Source: Candidatus Promineifilum breve
GTDB taxonomy: Bacteria; Chloroflexota; Anaerolineae; Promineifilales; Promineifilaceae
Length of the DNA stretch: 64,000 nucleotides
Reading direction: 5' to 3'
Assembly: GCF_900066015.1 (NCBI RefSeq)
Contig: NZ_LN890656.1
Span: 1-64,000 of the forward strand
Within the stretch, counting starts at the first letter, position 1. The number at the start of each line of letters is the position of its first letter. The position numbers were made by a program, and so were the translations under genes. Below, one piece after another: positions 32,436-40,867 of this stretch. The notes below the pieces were generated by a model. The model did not search any database. It worked only from the letters and a program-made list of their open reading frames with translations, and was not told the origin of the DNA.

Positions 32436-35400
32436 CTACTTCATCGGCCATTCGCCAACAACCGCGTCAATCTCCGCCATGAGGGCCATCGTGCGTTGCA
32501 GGGCAACGACGACGCGCTGGTAGTGGGTCAGGTCGTCGTACGCTAGCTGCCGGCCGCGGCGATCCTTCAGCCACTTATCGAGCACCTGATAGCCGCCGAC
32601 GTGGAACTCCCAAACGTCTTGGGGCACGCCGTCGAAGTATTGGGTGTTGTTCAGATGGACGCGGCCGGCCGGTTCGCTCGCGACGCGGGTGTATTTGGGA
32701 TAGCCCGCCTCGACCCGGTTGTCGCCGGGGATGGGGTAGCGGGTGATCAGCGTATTGAGGGCGGGCGACTCCAACAGATGCAGGGCCACCAGTTCGCGGC
32801 CGAGCGCGGCCAAGGCCCGGAACAGCGCCGGGTCGCCGGTCAGCGGCACGCGCGGGAAATCGATCTTCAGGAATTCGGCGTAGCGGGCACGGTAGGTGGG
32901 GCTGTGCAGCACGGCGTATATGTAATGGAACACGTCTTCCGGGCCGAACTCGCTTTCTTCGGCCGCCCGCTGGATGGGCTGGAAGCGCAAGTTGAGTTTG
33001 GCTTCCAGGTCGGCGATGAAGGTGGGGGAGAGGTTGGGGGTGCGGTTGTGCCTTTCGTCAATCTCCCAAGGTGAAGAACTGAACAAATTATTTTGCTTGG
33101 TGATTGTCGATTTGGGTTTGATAAATAAGGGAAATACAAACCCATTGTTTGATGTCTTGGGTGACATACAAATGACTTCGACGATGTTCTTGCTTACTTG
33201 GGTGTGCTGATAGGTTTCGCCTTTTGTTAGTCGTGAAGTTATAAGAGCCAAGTTGTTTCCATCCCGCATGTTGTCCATTACTTCAGGTCGTGGCATGCAG
33301 ATGAAGCCTCTCGAACGGCCAGTGTAGTATGTATATCGAATATCAAATGGTCGATATAGAACGGGAGAAATTCCCTCAATTGATGGCCCGGTTTCCTGAA
33401 CATCTGCTTGAGCAAGGTAAACTTTCCAGTCTCTCGCATCTCGCCCAAGTTTGTATTGTTCCCTAGCATTCTCAGTTGGTAACTGCGAAAAATCCGATAC
33501 GGTTTTCCACATATCCTCACGAGTCCATTGAATTGCCAATTTATCTCGTGCAGTTACAAGTCCGACCGAACTAACGGGAAATATTTCAGTAATCTTCCAA
33601 CCTTCCTCGTACTCGGCAAGAAGATCAGTTGCAAATGGAATAAAAAAATAGAAAGGTGATTGTGGTTCTATTTTTTGAAACGACATTGCTTCTATTGGCT
33701 CGTCAAGAAGGCGCTCGTATTTGCGTGCTCGACTACCCCATAAATCATCATAATATATTATCTTTGTTCCTGCCTTCCCCGGTTCTTTGACAAAGATTCC
33801 AATAGTAACACCCTGACGGATGTCAAAAACGTTTTCGTCCTTACTGCCATCTGGTGATTGATCCTTTTTCAGCGCATTTCCGTGAAGGTTCAAAATATAG
33901 ATGTCGGAAAATGATTGTAGAAGCGATTGTCGCATTCCCCGGAACGTCGGGTTATCCAGATAGCCGTTGTTGCTGATGAAGGCCAGTATCCCCTGCCCGC
34001 TCTGCTCGATGCGCCATTGGGCGAAGCGGATGAACTTCACGTAATCGTCCTGCAACCACTTTGGGTTTCTTTCGCCGAGCGGTTGGCCGTCCACCTCGTA
34101 GTAGTTGGCCGTCTTGCCGCCGTCGGGCAGCTTGCCGCGCAGGAGATTGGCGATCCATTCCCCCTTGTTCGACGAGTGGCCCGAATACGGCGGATTGCCC
34201 ATCACCACCAAGACAGGCAAATTCATCTTGATATCACTGGCGGCATTACTCTCAGCCGCCAATCCCGCCAGCAGAGGCAAGTCAGAATATTCGTGGATGC
34301 CTTCCAGTGTATTGGTCAGATACACCCCCAACCGCTCGCCCGTTTCCGGCGTATAGGCCCATTTATCCCTGATGTTCTCCGGCAGGTCGCGCCCGGCCAG
34401 TTGCAGGCTCAGCTTGAAGTGAGCCACGGCGTAGGGGGCCATCAGCAGTTCAAAGCCGAACAGGCGCGGCAGCAGGTGGTCGCGCACGTAGCCCGGCCAC
34501 AGCCCGGCGTCGCCGCGCTCCATGAATTGGGCGCGGATGTGGTCGATGACCGCGTAGAGAAACGTGCCCGTGCCCGTGGCCGGGTCCAGCACCAGCACGC
34601 GGTGGCTTTCATCCGTCTTGCGGGCGACGTTCTTGCCCTGAACGCGCTTGCCGGGGTCGCGATTGGGAATGGTGACCTTGCTGGTGTCGGCCAGCCCGCC
34701 CGGCAGGTTGAAGCGCGTCTTCAGCAGATGATCGACCGAGCGCACGATGTAGCTGACCACCGGCTCCGGCGTGTAATAGACGCCGCGCGACTCGCGCAGC
34801 TTGGGATCATAGGCGGCCAGGAACGTCTCGTAGAAGTGGACGACCGGGTCTTCCTGTCGCGTGCGCTTGCCGAATTCGGCCAGGACGCGATCCATGTCGG
34901 TGTGGGCCAGCGTGTTCACCAGGTCGTCGACGAAGACGCCAAACGGCTCATCGTCCAGTTGCGGGCCGCTGATCTGGTAAAAGAAGTCGCGCAGGAACGG
35001 GTTGGTATTGGGGATGAGCGATTGCGCCTCCTGCCGGGTGAAGGTCTTGGGCGTGGTATCCATGACGCGGGCGGTGAACAGGCCATAGGCCAGCGTCTGG
35101 GCGAACATATCGGCGAACTCCGGCGTCTTCTCCGGTAGATTGAGGTCGGCGATGAGGACGCGGGCGAAGGCGTCGCGCCAGCCGCGCAGCAGCCCCGAGG
35201 CGTTGTCGGTCTGGAACGCTTCGATGATGACGTCGCGGATGATGTGGGTCAGGCGGGCCATGCGCTCGGCCAGTTCGCGGGGCGTGGTGATGTCCTCGGG
35301 GCGGTGGGCCATGAACAGGCCGATGAGCGCGGCCAGCGCCTCCGGGCCGCCCTTTTGCGGCGTCAATTTGCCCCCTTCCCAGCGGCCGACCGTCACTGTT

Positions 35401-35744
35401 TCCCGCCATTGGCCGTCCACGTACCAGCGGAACTCTAGTTGGTCGGTCAGCAAGAGATTACCCAGGGCGCGGCGGTAGCGCTTCAGTTGCTCGCCCCGTT
35501 CTACTTCGCCTAACGGCTTGCCCACGTCCTTGGCCTCGACGTAGCCGACGGTGAAGCCGCCGCGGTCGATGACGAAATCCGGGGCGCCACAGGCGATGCG
35601 CTTCGGTTCGTTGGTGGCCGTCACGCCCGATGCTAACGCTTCTAGAAGGGTTTTTAGCGCCGGGCGAAAGGTGTGTTCGGTGGCGTTGCCCGCCCGCAGG
35701 GCATCTTCAACTTGCTTGAGGTAGGTTTTAACTGGTGTTGACAT
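32436..35744 (-). CDS. Type ISP/IIG restriction-modification enzyme (N6-adenine methylase fused to nuclease)
   Basis: 1102 residues from ATG 35744 (MSTPVKTYLKQVEDALRAGN is the usual family start). The N-terminal nuclease domain has the PD-(D/E)XK pattern ACGAPDFVIDRGGFTVGYVE, with YVEAK. Methylase motif I (VLDPATGTGTFLYAVIDH, about 384) and motif IV (NPPYSG, about 515) follow. Residues about 595-900 (33050-33960) are AT-rich and poorly conserved, where the target-recognition part should lie; the C-terminus returns to high GC (EDVFHYIYAVLHSPTYRARY). One chain should both methylate and cut DNA, so no separate modification gene is needed. Confidence 0.85.
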   Translation of the reverse strand: MSTPVKTYLKQVEDALRAGNATEHTFRPALKTLLEALASGVTATNEPKRIACGAPDFVIDRGGFTVGYVEAKDVGKPLGEVERGEQLKRYRRALGNLLLTDQLEFRWYVDGQWRETVTVGRWEGGKLTPQKGGPEALAALIGLFMAHRPEDITTPRELAERMARLTHIIRDVIIEAFQTDNASGLLRGWRDAFARVLIADLNLPEKTPEFADMFAQTLAYGLFTARVMDTTPKTFTRQEAQSLIPNTNPFLRDFFYQISGPQLDDEPFGVFVDDLVNTLAHTDMDRVLAEFGKRTRQEDPVVHFYETFLAAYDPKLRESRGVYYTPEPVVSYIVRSVDHLLKTRFNLPGGLADTSKVTIPNRDPGKRVQGKNVARKTDESHRVLVLDPATGTGTFLYAVIDHIRAQFMERGDAGLWPGYVRDHLLPRLFGFELLMAPYAVAHFKLSLQLAGRDLPENIRDKWAYTPETGERLGVYLTNTLEGIHEYSDLPLLAGLAAESNAASDIKMNLPVLVVMGNPPYSGHSSNKGEWIANLLRGKLPDGGKTANYYEVDGQPLGERNPKWLQDDYVKFIRFAQWRIEQSGQGILAFISNNGYLDNPTFRGMRQSLLQSFSDIYILNLHGNALKKDQSPDGSKDENVFDIRQGVTIGIFVKEPGKAGTKIIYYDDLWGSRARKYERLLDEPIEAMSFQKIEPQSPFYFFIPFATDLLAEYEEGWKITEIFPVSSVGLVTARDKLAIQWTREDMWKTVSDFSQLPTENAREQYKLGRDARDWKVYLAQADVQETGPSIEGISPVLYRPFDIRYTYYTGRSRGFICMPRPEVMDNMRDGNNLALITSRLTKGETYQHTQVSKNIVEVICMSPKTSNNGFVFPLFIKPKSTITKQNNLFSSSPWEIDERHNRTPNLSPTFIADLEAKLNLRFQPIQRAAEESEFGPEDVFHYIYAVLHSPTYRARYAEFLKIDFPRVPLTGDPALFRALAALGRELVALHLLESPALNTLITRYPIPGDNRVEAGYPKYTRVASEPAGRVHLNNTQYFDGVPQDVWEFHVGGYQVLDKWLKDRRGRQLAYDDLTHYQRVVVALQRTMALMAEIDAVVGEWPMK

Positions 35745-35849
35745 GGCAATGGGGCCAATGCTACCCGCGTTCAGCCGGCGGGGCAAAGAGCGACCCACTT
35801 GGTTTCGGGAAGCAAGCTCATACCGCCAATACGTTGCTTGAGGGAATAG

Positions 35850-35928
35850 GTTCTAGGGGCTAGGTGCTAGGTTCCAGGGAAAGAGCGCTCTGCCCCTGGA
35901 ACCTAGCACCTAAAACCTAGCCCCTAGA
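35850..35928. repeat. Inverted TAGGTTC/TAGGGGC repeat block
   Basis: TAGGTTCTAGGGGCTAGG units face CCTAGCACCTAAAACCTAG units around AGAGCGCTCT. It lies 100 bases upstream of the restriction-modification gene start. Confidence 0.85.
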
Positions 35929-35931
35929 TTA

Positions 35932-35960
35932 TTGTCTAATCCATAACACGATGGTATCAT
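35932..35960 (+). promoter_or_regulatory. Promoter driving a structured leader or small RNA
   Basis: TTGTCT at 35932-35937, 17 bases, TATCAT at 35955-35960 with an extended TGG before it. The expected RNA start near 35967 is just ahead of the folded region 35971-36047. Confidence 0.6.
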
Positions 35961-35970
35961 TATAGCAATT

Positions 35971-36047
35971 GGTCTAATCGGTATGTATCTCCGATTGATA
36001 CTAAGCAAGGGAGCCAACGCTTAGTACCCTGTGTTGCCTCTGAGACC
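35971..36047 (+). ncRNA. Candidate structured RNA (riboswitch-like or small RNA)
   Basis: Pairings seen: GGTCT 35971-35975 with AGACC 36043-36047 (closing stem); AATCGG 35976-35981 with CCGATT 35991-35996; TACTAAGC 35999-36006 with GCTTAGTA 36019-36026, loop AAGGGAGCCAAC; and loop bases GAGCCAAC (36011-36018) with GTTGCCTC (36033-36040), seven of eight pairs, as a pseudoknot. I do not recognise a known riboswitch class. The next gene on this strand is the beta-helix exoprotein at 36303. Confidence 0.4.
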
Positions 36048-36302
36048 GGCATCATGACCGCACCATCGCGCGCGCCTGCCTGGGGCGTGGGCGGATGGGC
36101 ACTATCGCTTTACTCCGGTTTTTACGGGTCGCGGGGGGATGAAGAATTAAACACGGATAGGACACGGATTAAACGGATGCGACGGATTGAATTCGGCCGC
36201 CGATCCAGTCATCTGTTCAACCCGTGTTTGGCTGTGTTAAAATCATTCAGCCCCCATACGATTCGATAAAGCGCCACAATCTTTTAATATAGGAGAACTG
36301 TA

Positions 36303-38126
36303 ATGTCCCACGTCAAATCGATCGGTTTGCTGTCGTTGCTGATCCTGTTGCTGACGTTGGCGCTGGGGGGCAGCGCGGCCGCCGCGCCGGCCTCTCCGCC
36401 CGATCTGGGCCCCAACGTGATCATCTTCGACCCCAGCATGACCACGGCCGAAATCCAGGCCGCGGCCGATGCCATCTACGCCCAGCAGGTGGACGACGAG
36501 ATGGGCCCCAACCGCTACGCCCTGCTGTTCATGCCCGGCACGTATGGCAGCGCGGCGACGCCTCTGCTGCTCAAGGTTGGCTACTACACCGAAGTGGCCG
36601 GCCTGGGCCTGTTGCCGAGCGATGTGGTCATCAACGGCCACGTCGACGTCTACAACCGCTGCCTGGAGCCTAACGGCGGTAACTGCCTGGCCCTGGTCAA
36701 CTTCTGGCGCTCGCTGAGTAACCTGACCATCCAGGTGCAGAGCGCCGGGATGGACGGCTGCCGCGCCTCGGCCAATTTCTGGGCCGTGTCGCAGGCCTCG
36801 CCCATGCGCCGGGTCAATATCACCGGGGGCAATCTGTCGTTGATGGATTACTGCACCGGCGGCCCGCAATATGCCAGCGGCGGCTTCATCGCCGACTCGG
36901 ATACCACCTTCGTCGTCAACGGCTCGCAACAGCAGTTTATGGTGCGCGATAGCATCATCGACGGCTGGTCGAACGCCGTCTGGAATCAGGTCTTCTCCGG
37001 CGTCATCGGCGCGCCGGCCAATTCGTTCGGTTCCACGCCCTACGACCCACCGCCCTACACGACGCTGGACGAAAGCCCCATCACCCGCGAGAAGCCGTTC
37101 CTCTACGTCGATGGCGACGGCGCGTTCAACGTCTTCGTGCCCGCGCCGCGCACCGATTCGTCGGGCACGACGTGGAGCGCCCGCCCCACGTCCGGCCGGT
37201 CGATCCCCCTGGCCGACTTCTTCCTGGCCCAGCCGGGCGATAGCGTCAAGGAGATCAATCAGGCCCTGCGCCGGGGCAAGCATCTGCTGTTCACCCCCGG
37301 GGTCTATGACATTGACAGCAAAATCCTGGTCAACCGCAAGGACACGGTGGTGCTGGGTATGGGTCTGGCAACGCTGACGCCGACGAAGGGCAATCTGGTG
37401 ATGCGGCTGGCCGACGCGCCGCGCATCACCGTGGCCGGGCTGATGTTCGATGCCGGCCCGCAGAACTCCTACGCGCTGCTCCAGGTGGGCACGCGCGGCG
37501 TGTCCAACGGCCGCAGCGACCCGGCCTACCCGACGCTGCTGGCCGACGTCTTCTTCCGCATCGGCGGCCCGCACGTGGGCAAGGCCACGACCAGCCTGCT
37601 GGTGAATAGTGACGACGTGATCCTCGATCACATCTGGGCCTGGCGCGCCGACCACGGCATCGGTGTGAGCTGGACGGACAACACGGCCGACACCGGCGTG
37701 ATCGTCAATGGCGACCGCGTGACGGCCTATGGCCTGTTCGTGGAGCATTACCAGAAGTACGAGACGATCTGGAATGGCGAATACGGCCGGACGATCTTCT
37801 TCCAGAACGAACTGCCCTATGACCCGCCCAGCCAGGCCGCCTGGCAGCACGACGGCGTCAACGGCTATGCCGCCTACAAGGTGGGCGAGGCCGTGGAGCA
37901 CCACGAGGCGTGGGGGTTGGGCAGCTATAGCTACTTCAACCAGGGCGTGGACATCCACGCCGAGCGGGCCTTCGAGGTGCCGGTCACGCCCGGGGTGAAG
38001 TTCCACAGCCTCGTGACCGTCTACCTCAACGGCAGCGGCGGCATTGATCACGTCATCAACGACACCGGCGCGCCGGTATTCAACTTTACCACGAACCAGG
38101 TGTCGAATGTGGTGAGCTACCCCTAA
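36303..38126 (+). CDS. Secreted right-handed beta-helix protein (pectate-lyase-like fold)
   Basis: 607 residues. Signal peptide to about 28. VIIFDPSMTTAEIQAAADAI, FMPGTYG, NFWRSLSNLTIQV, VSQASPMRRVNI, TGGPQYASGGFIADS and SLLVNSDDVILDHIWAWRAD, then NGDRVTAYGLFVEHYQKYE, match a conserved exoprotein family often labelled adenylyl cyclase or coagulation factor 5/8 type in actinobacteria (from memory; those names are not supported by function). The fold is a parallel beta-helix like pectate lyases and glycan hydrolases. It likely acts on or binds polysaccharide outside the cell. AGGAG at 36292-36296 is the ribosome site. Confidence 0.8.
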   Translation: MSHVKSIGLLSLLILLLTLALGGSAAAAPASPPDLGPNVIIFDPSMTTAEIQAAADAIYAQQVDDEMGPNRYALLFMPGTYGSAATPLLLKVGYYTEVAGLGLLPSDVVINGHVDVYNRCLEPNGGNCLALVNFWRSLSNLTIQVQSAGMDGCRASANFWAVSQASPMRRVNITGGNLSLMDYCTGGPQYASGGFIADSDTTFVVNGSQQQFMVRDSIIDGWSNAVWNQVFSGVIGAPANSFGSTPYDPPPYTTLDESPITREKPFLYVDGDGAFNVFVPAPRTDSSGTTWSARPTSGRSIPLADFFLAQPGDSVKEINQALRRGKHLLFTPGVYDIDSKILVNRKDTVVLGMGLATLTPTKGNLVMRLADAPRITVAGLMFDAGPQNSYALLQVGTRGVSNGRSDPAYPTLLADVFFRIGGPHVGKATTSLLVNSDDVILDHIWAWRADHGIGVSWTDNTADTGVIVNGDRVTAYGLFVEHYQKYETIWNGEYGRTIFFQNELPYDPPSQAAWQHDGVNGYAAYKVGEAVEHHEAWGLGSYSYFNQGVDIHAERAFEVPVTPGVKFHSLVTVYLNGSGGIDHVINDTGAPVFNFTTNQVSNVVSYP

Positions 38127-38272
38127 TGCGTAGCGAGTGGCGTGTGGCGGGTGGCGCGTGCAGAGCGTGCTTCAATGCGTTGCTCGTCACTCGTCGATGA
38201 TCGACAAAGAGTGGCGGGTGGCGAGTGGCGGATGCAGAATGCTCTGTACTCGCCACTCGCCACTCGCCACTA
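38127..38272. repeat. Inverted GTGGCGAGTGGCG repeat block
   Basis: GCGAGTGGCGTGTGGCGGGT units face ACTCGCCACTCGCCACT units between convergent genes. A fragment of the same family lies at 45371-45400. Confidence 0.8.
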
Positions 38273-39361
38273 GAGCTGGTTTTGCGCCCGGTAATCGGCA
38301 ATCTGCTGGCGCAGGCCGCGGCGGCTGTCGAGGGCGGCGCGGGCGGGGGCGGCCAGTTGGGCCTCGTAGACGGCGGCCACGGCGTGGGCCTGATCAACGG
38401 TGGTGCGGGCGCGGCCGATGACCTCATCGCGCAACGGCCGCACGAGGGTACGCGTCAGTGCCGGCTCGCCGTCGATGCGGGCCAGCCAGACGTCCAGCGG
38501 CTGGGCCAGATTGGTGTCCAGCCCGGCCAGCGTGCCCGGCGTCTCGGCCAGCAGCGACGTGAGGGCGCTCATCACGTTGGCCGCCTTCTCGCCCGCGCCG
38601 AAGGGCAGCCATTTGCGCAGCCCCTCGAACCACTCCGCCAGTAGGGCCAGGAAATCGCCCACGCGCTCCACGGCCGCTTGCAGGCGGGTCTCAATGTCGC
38701 CATAGAAGCCGCGCAGCTTGGCCGCCTGGGCATCGAGCCAGGAGCGGCCGTTATCGAGCAGGGGGATGTGGGCCTCCACCGCGCCGAGGGCCAGTTGCCC
38801 GGCGTCCAGCCCCAGGGCCAGGGCGGGCGTGCCGCCGACTAGCTCGCCGATCTTCTCGCCCACCGCGCCCAGACCACTCTCCAGCAGGCCGCCCACGTCG
38901 CTGTCGTCGAGCTGCTGGTAGAGGGCCACCAGCCCGCCGAGGATGCCCAATTGATTGCGCGCGCCGTCCAGTTCCAGCGACAGGGTATCGCGACCGGCGC
39001 GTGCTTCGCCCTCGGCCGATTGCAGCGCGGCCAAATCGCGCATGAGTTGATCGTTGCTGGCCCGCAGTTGCATGACCTCGGCCTGCGAGGCGGCCAGCGC
39101 GACCACCGGATCGCCGCCGGCCACGGCGGCCGGTATCGTCGGGATAATGTCGCTGACGATAGGGACAACCGTGCCATAGGGCGGAGCCGTCGGATAGACC
39201 GGCGCGCCGGCCCCGGTGTTGATGACCGTGGGCAGGTCGCCGATGCCGGTCTGGCGTAGCAGGGCCGCGCCGCCGCCGGTAGCCGCCGCGGCCACGGCGG
39301 TGAGGCCGGCAAAGCGCAGGAAGTTGCGTCGCGAGACGCCGTCGGGTTGTTGATTTCTCAT
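38270..39361 (-). CDS. Tat-exported helical protein of unknown function
   Basis: 363 residues. The N-terminus has a twin-arginine signal, SRRNFLRFAGLTAVAAAA, so export in folded form is expected. Residues about 85-150 are a coiled coil (VVALAASQAEVMQLRASNDQ, then LMRDLAALQSAEGEARAGRD). The remainder is helical with Ala-rich heptads (FYGDIETRLQAAVERVGDF, WFEGLRKWLPFGAGEKAANV). No cofactor or enzyme motif is seen. I do not recognise a family. It may be a structural or scaffold protein of the envelope. Confidence 0.65.
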   Translation of the reverse strand: MRNQQPDGVSRRNFLRFAGLTAVAAAATGGGAALLRQTGIGDLPTVINTGAGAPVYPTAPPYGTVVPIVSDIIPTIPAAVAGGDPVVALAASQAEVMQLRASNDQLMRDLAALQSAEGEARAGRDTLSLELDGARNQLGILGGLVALYQQLDDSDVGGLLESGLGAVGEKIGELVGGTPALALGLDAGQLALGAVEAHIPLLDNGRSWLDAQAAKLRGFYGDIETRLQAAVERVGDFLALLAEWFEGLRKWLPFGAGEKAANVMSALTSLLAETPGTLAGLDTNLAQPLDVWLARIDGEPALTRTLVRPLRDEVIGRARTTVDQAHAVAAVYEAQLAAPARAALDSRRGLRQQIADYRAQNQL

Positions 39362-39719
39362 TTTGTTTTACTGGTGGGCGCGGTTCTGAGCCGGGTGGGG
39401 GGCGTGGCTGTGGTCGCTCCCGAACGCGCGCCTGATAAATGGATACCGGTAAGCTATACGGACAATAGCACGAATTGTTTTAACGCCGCGTGTTTTTGCG
39501 TAATGATTAATGATTGCAGGGTTGCCACGGGTTGAAACCCGCGGCGGCCGGTGTTCACGCCGCCACAATCTCACCGCGGGTTGAAACCCGCGGCTGGCAC
39601 ACCAAACCGGCTAAAGCCGGTTGCAGAGGGGGCGCGCCTCTTCCAGTGCGTTTTAACGTACTTTGTGTATCAGCGGTGGGTTTCAACCCACCGCTATGCT
39701 GATTCATCCCGATCTCCGC
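39362..39719. repeat. 358-base gap with palindromic GGGTTGAAACCCGC element
   Basis: 39527-39695 holds two GGGTTGAAACCCGCGGC modules, AACCGGCTAAAGCCGGTT, GTGCGTTTTAACG and GGTGGGTTTCAACCCACCG. Nothing gene-like is seen in 39362-39526. Confidence 0.8.
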
Positions 39720-40676
39720 TTACTCCTTCATCCACTCGTCGCTATATCCCAACTGCTTCAACGCATTCTTATCCCGCCGCCAATCCTTCTGCACCTTCAC
39801 CCATAGCTCCAAGAAGACCTTCCCCCCCGCCAATTGCTCGATCTCGCGGCGGGCGGCGGCGCCGATGGCCTTGAGTTGCGCGCCGTTGGCCCCGATGACG
39901 ATGCTCTTGTGGCTTTCGCGCTCCACGAAGATGTCGGCGCTGACATAGGTGTCGCCGTTGGCCCGCTCCTTGTAATCGCGCACGCGGACGGCCGCGCCAT
40001 AGGGGATCTCGTCGCGCAGTTGCAGCATGATCTGCTCGCGAATCAGTTCGGCGGCGATGGCCCGCTCGTAGGCGTCGGTGATCTGGTCGGCCGGGTAGTA
40101 GCGCGGCCCCTCGGGCAGGGCATCGATCAGCCGGGTGAGCAGTTCGCCCACGCCGTCGCCGGTCAGGGCCGACAGGTGCAGCCATTCGACCGCATCCGGC
40201 GCGGGTGCGGCCGGCCGCAGCAGGGCCACGTAGGCCTCGGTGTGGCGCAGCGCGTCGGCCGGGCCGATGATATCGACCTTGTTGAGGGCCAGGATGACCC
40301 GGCGTTCGCCCTCGGTCAGCCGCGCGGCGATCTGGCGGTCGCCCTCGCCCGGCGGCTCGTTGAGATCGACCAGCCACAGCACCACGTCGGCGTCGTCGAG
40401 CGTCTCCAGCGCGGCCTGCATCATGTACTCGTCCAGCTCGTGGCGCGGGTCGCGGATGAGGCCGGGGGTGTCGATGAAGATGATCTGATAGCCGGGTTCG
40501 GTGATGATGCCCAGTTGGCGGGCGCGGGTGGTCTGCGGCCGATGGGTGACGGCGGCGATCTTCTGGCCCATGAAGGCGTTGATGAGGGTGCTCTTGCCGA
40601 CATTGGGGCGGCCGGCGAGGGCGACAAAGCCCGATTTATGTTCGGGTTGGGTTTCGTATAGTTGTTGGTCGTCCAT
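39720..40676 (-). CDS. era: GTPase Era
   Basis: 318 residues from ATG 40676 (a GTG 18 bases earlier lies in a repeat). G1 GRPNVGKST, G2 THRPQTTRARQLGI, G3 DTPGLI, G4 NKVD and G5 SALTG are in order, and the C-terminal KH domain has SADIFVERESHKSIVIGANG with VFLELWVKVQKDWRRDKNAL. Era binds the 3' end of 16S rRNA and is needed for 30S assembly. CACAGATT repeats run up to the start, so no Shine-Dalgarno is seen. Confidence 0.95.
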   Translation of the reverse strand: MDDQQLYETQPEHKSGFVALAGRPNVGKSTLINAFMGQKIAAVTHRPQTTRARQLGIITEPGYQIIFIDTPGLIRDPRHELDEYMMQAALETLDDADVVLWLVDLNEPPGEGDRQIAARLTEGERRVILALNKVDIIGPADALRHTEAYVALLRPAAPAPDAVEWLHLSALTGDGVGELLTRLIDALPEGPRYYPADQITDAYERAIAAELIREQIMLQLRDEIPYGAAVRVRDYKERANGDTYVSADIFVERESHKSIVIGANGAQLKAIGAAARREIEQLAGGKVFLELWVKVQKDWRRDKNALKQLGYSDEWMKE

Positions 40677-40684
40677 AGGAAGAA

Positions 40685-40867
40685 GAGAATCCACAGATTA
40701 CACAGATTTCACAGATTGGTAATAGTAGTTAGTGGTCAGTGGTCAGTGGGCAGTTTGGATGCTGACCGACAGGTGTTGGTTTATGTTGCTGGAAGAACCA
40801 TAATTTTGCCACGATCCACAGCACTAGATGCTCTTCAATCGGTGAAATCTGTGAAATCTGTGGATTC
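40685..40867. repeat. CACAGATT arms flanking a GTGGTCAGTGG block
   Basis: CACAGATTACACAGATTTC units at 40685-40716, GTGGTCAGTGGGCAG units at 40729-40758, then reverse-complement GAAATCTGTGAAATCTGTG units at 40834-40867, which encode the tail and stop of the next gene. Confidence 0.85.

Noticed and set aside
36037-36060. CTGAGA in the leader as part of a TPP riboswitch
   Set aside because: The other conserved TPP elements (GGGGUGC-type arm and the GAACCUGA segment) are missing.
36054-36269. 71-residue frame downstream of the structured RNA
   Set aside because: No ribosome site, crosses a CGGATTAA repeat, and codon use is unlike real genes here.
36243-38051. 602-residue minus frame opposite the beta-helix gene
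   Set aside because: The plus strand has a signal peptide, ribosome site and conserved family motifs; the minus frame is His/Val/Ala-rich shadow.
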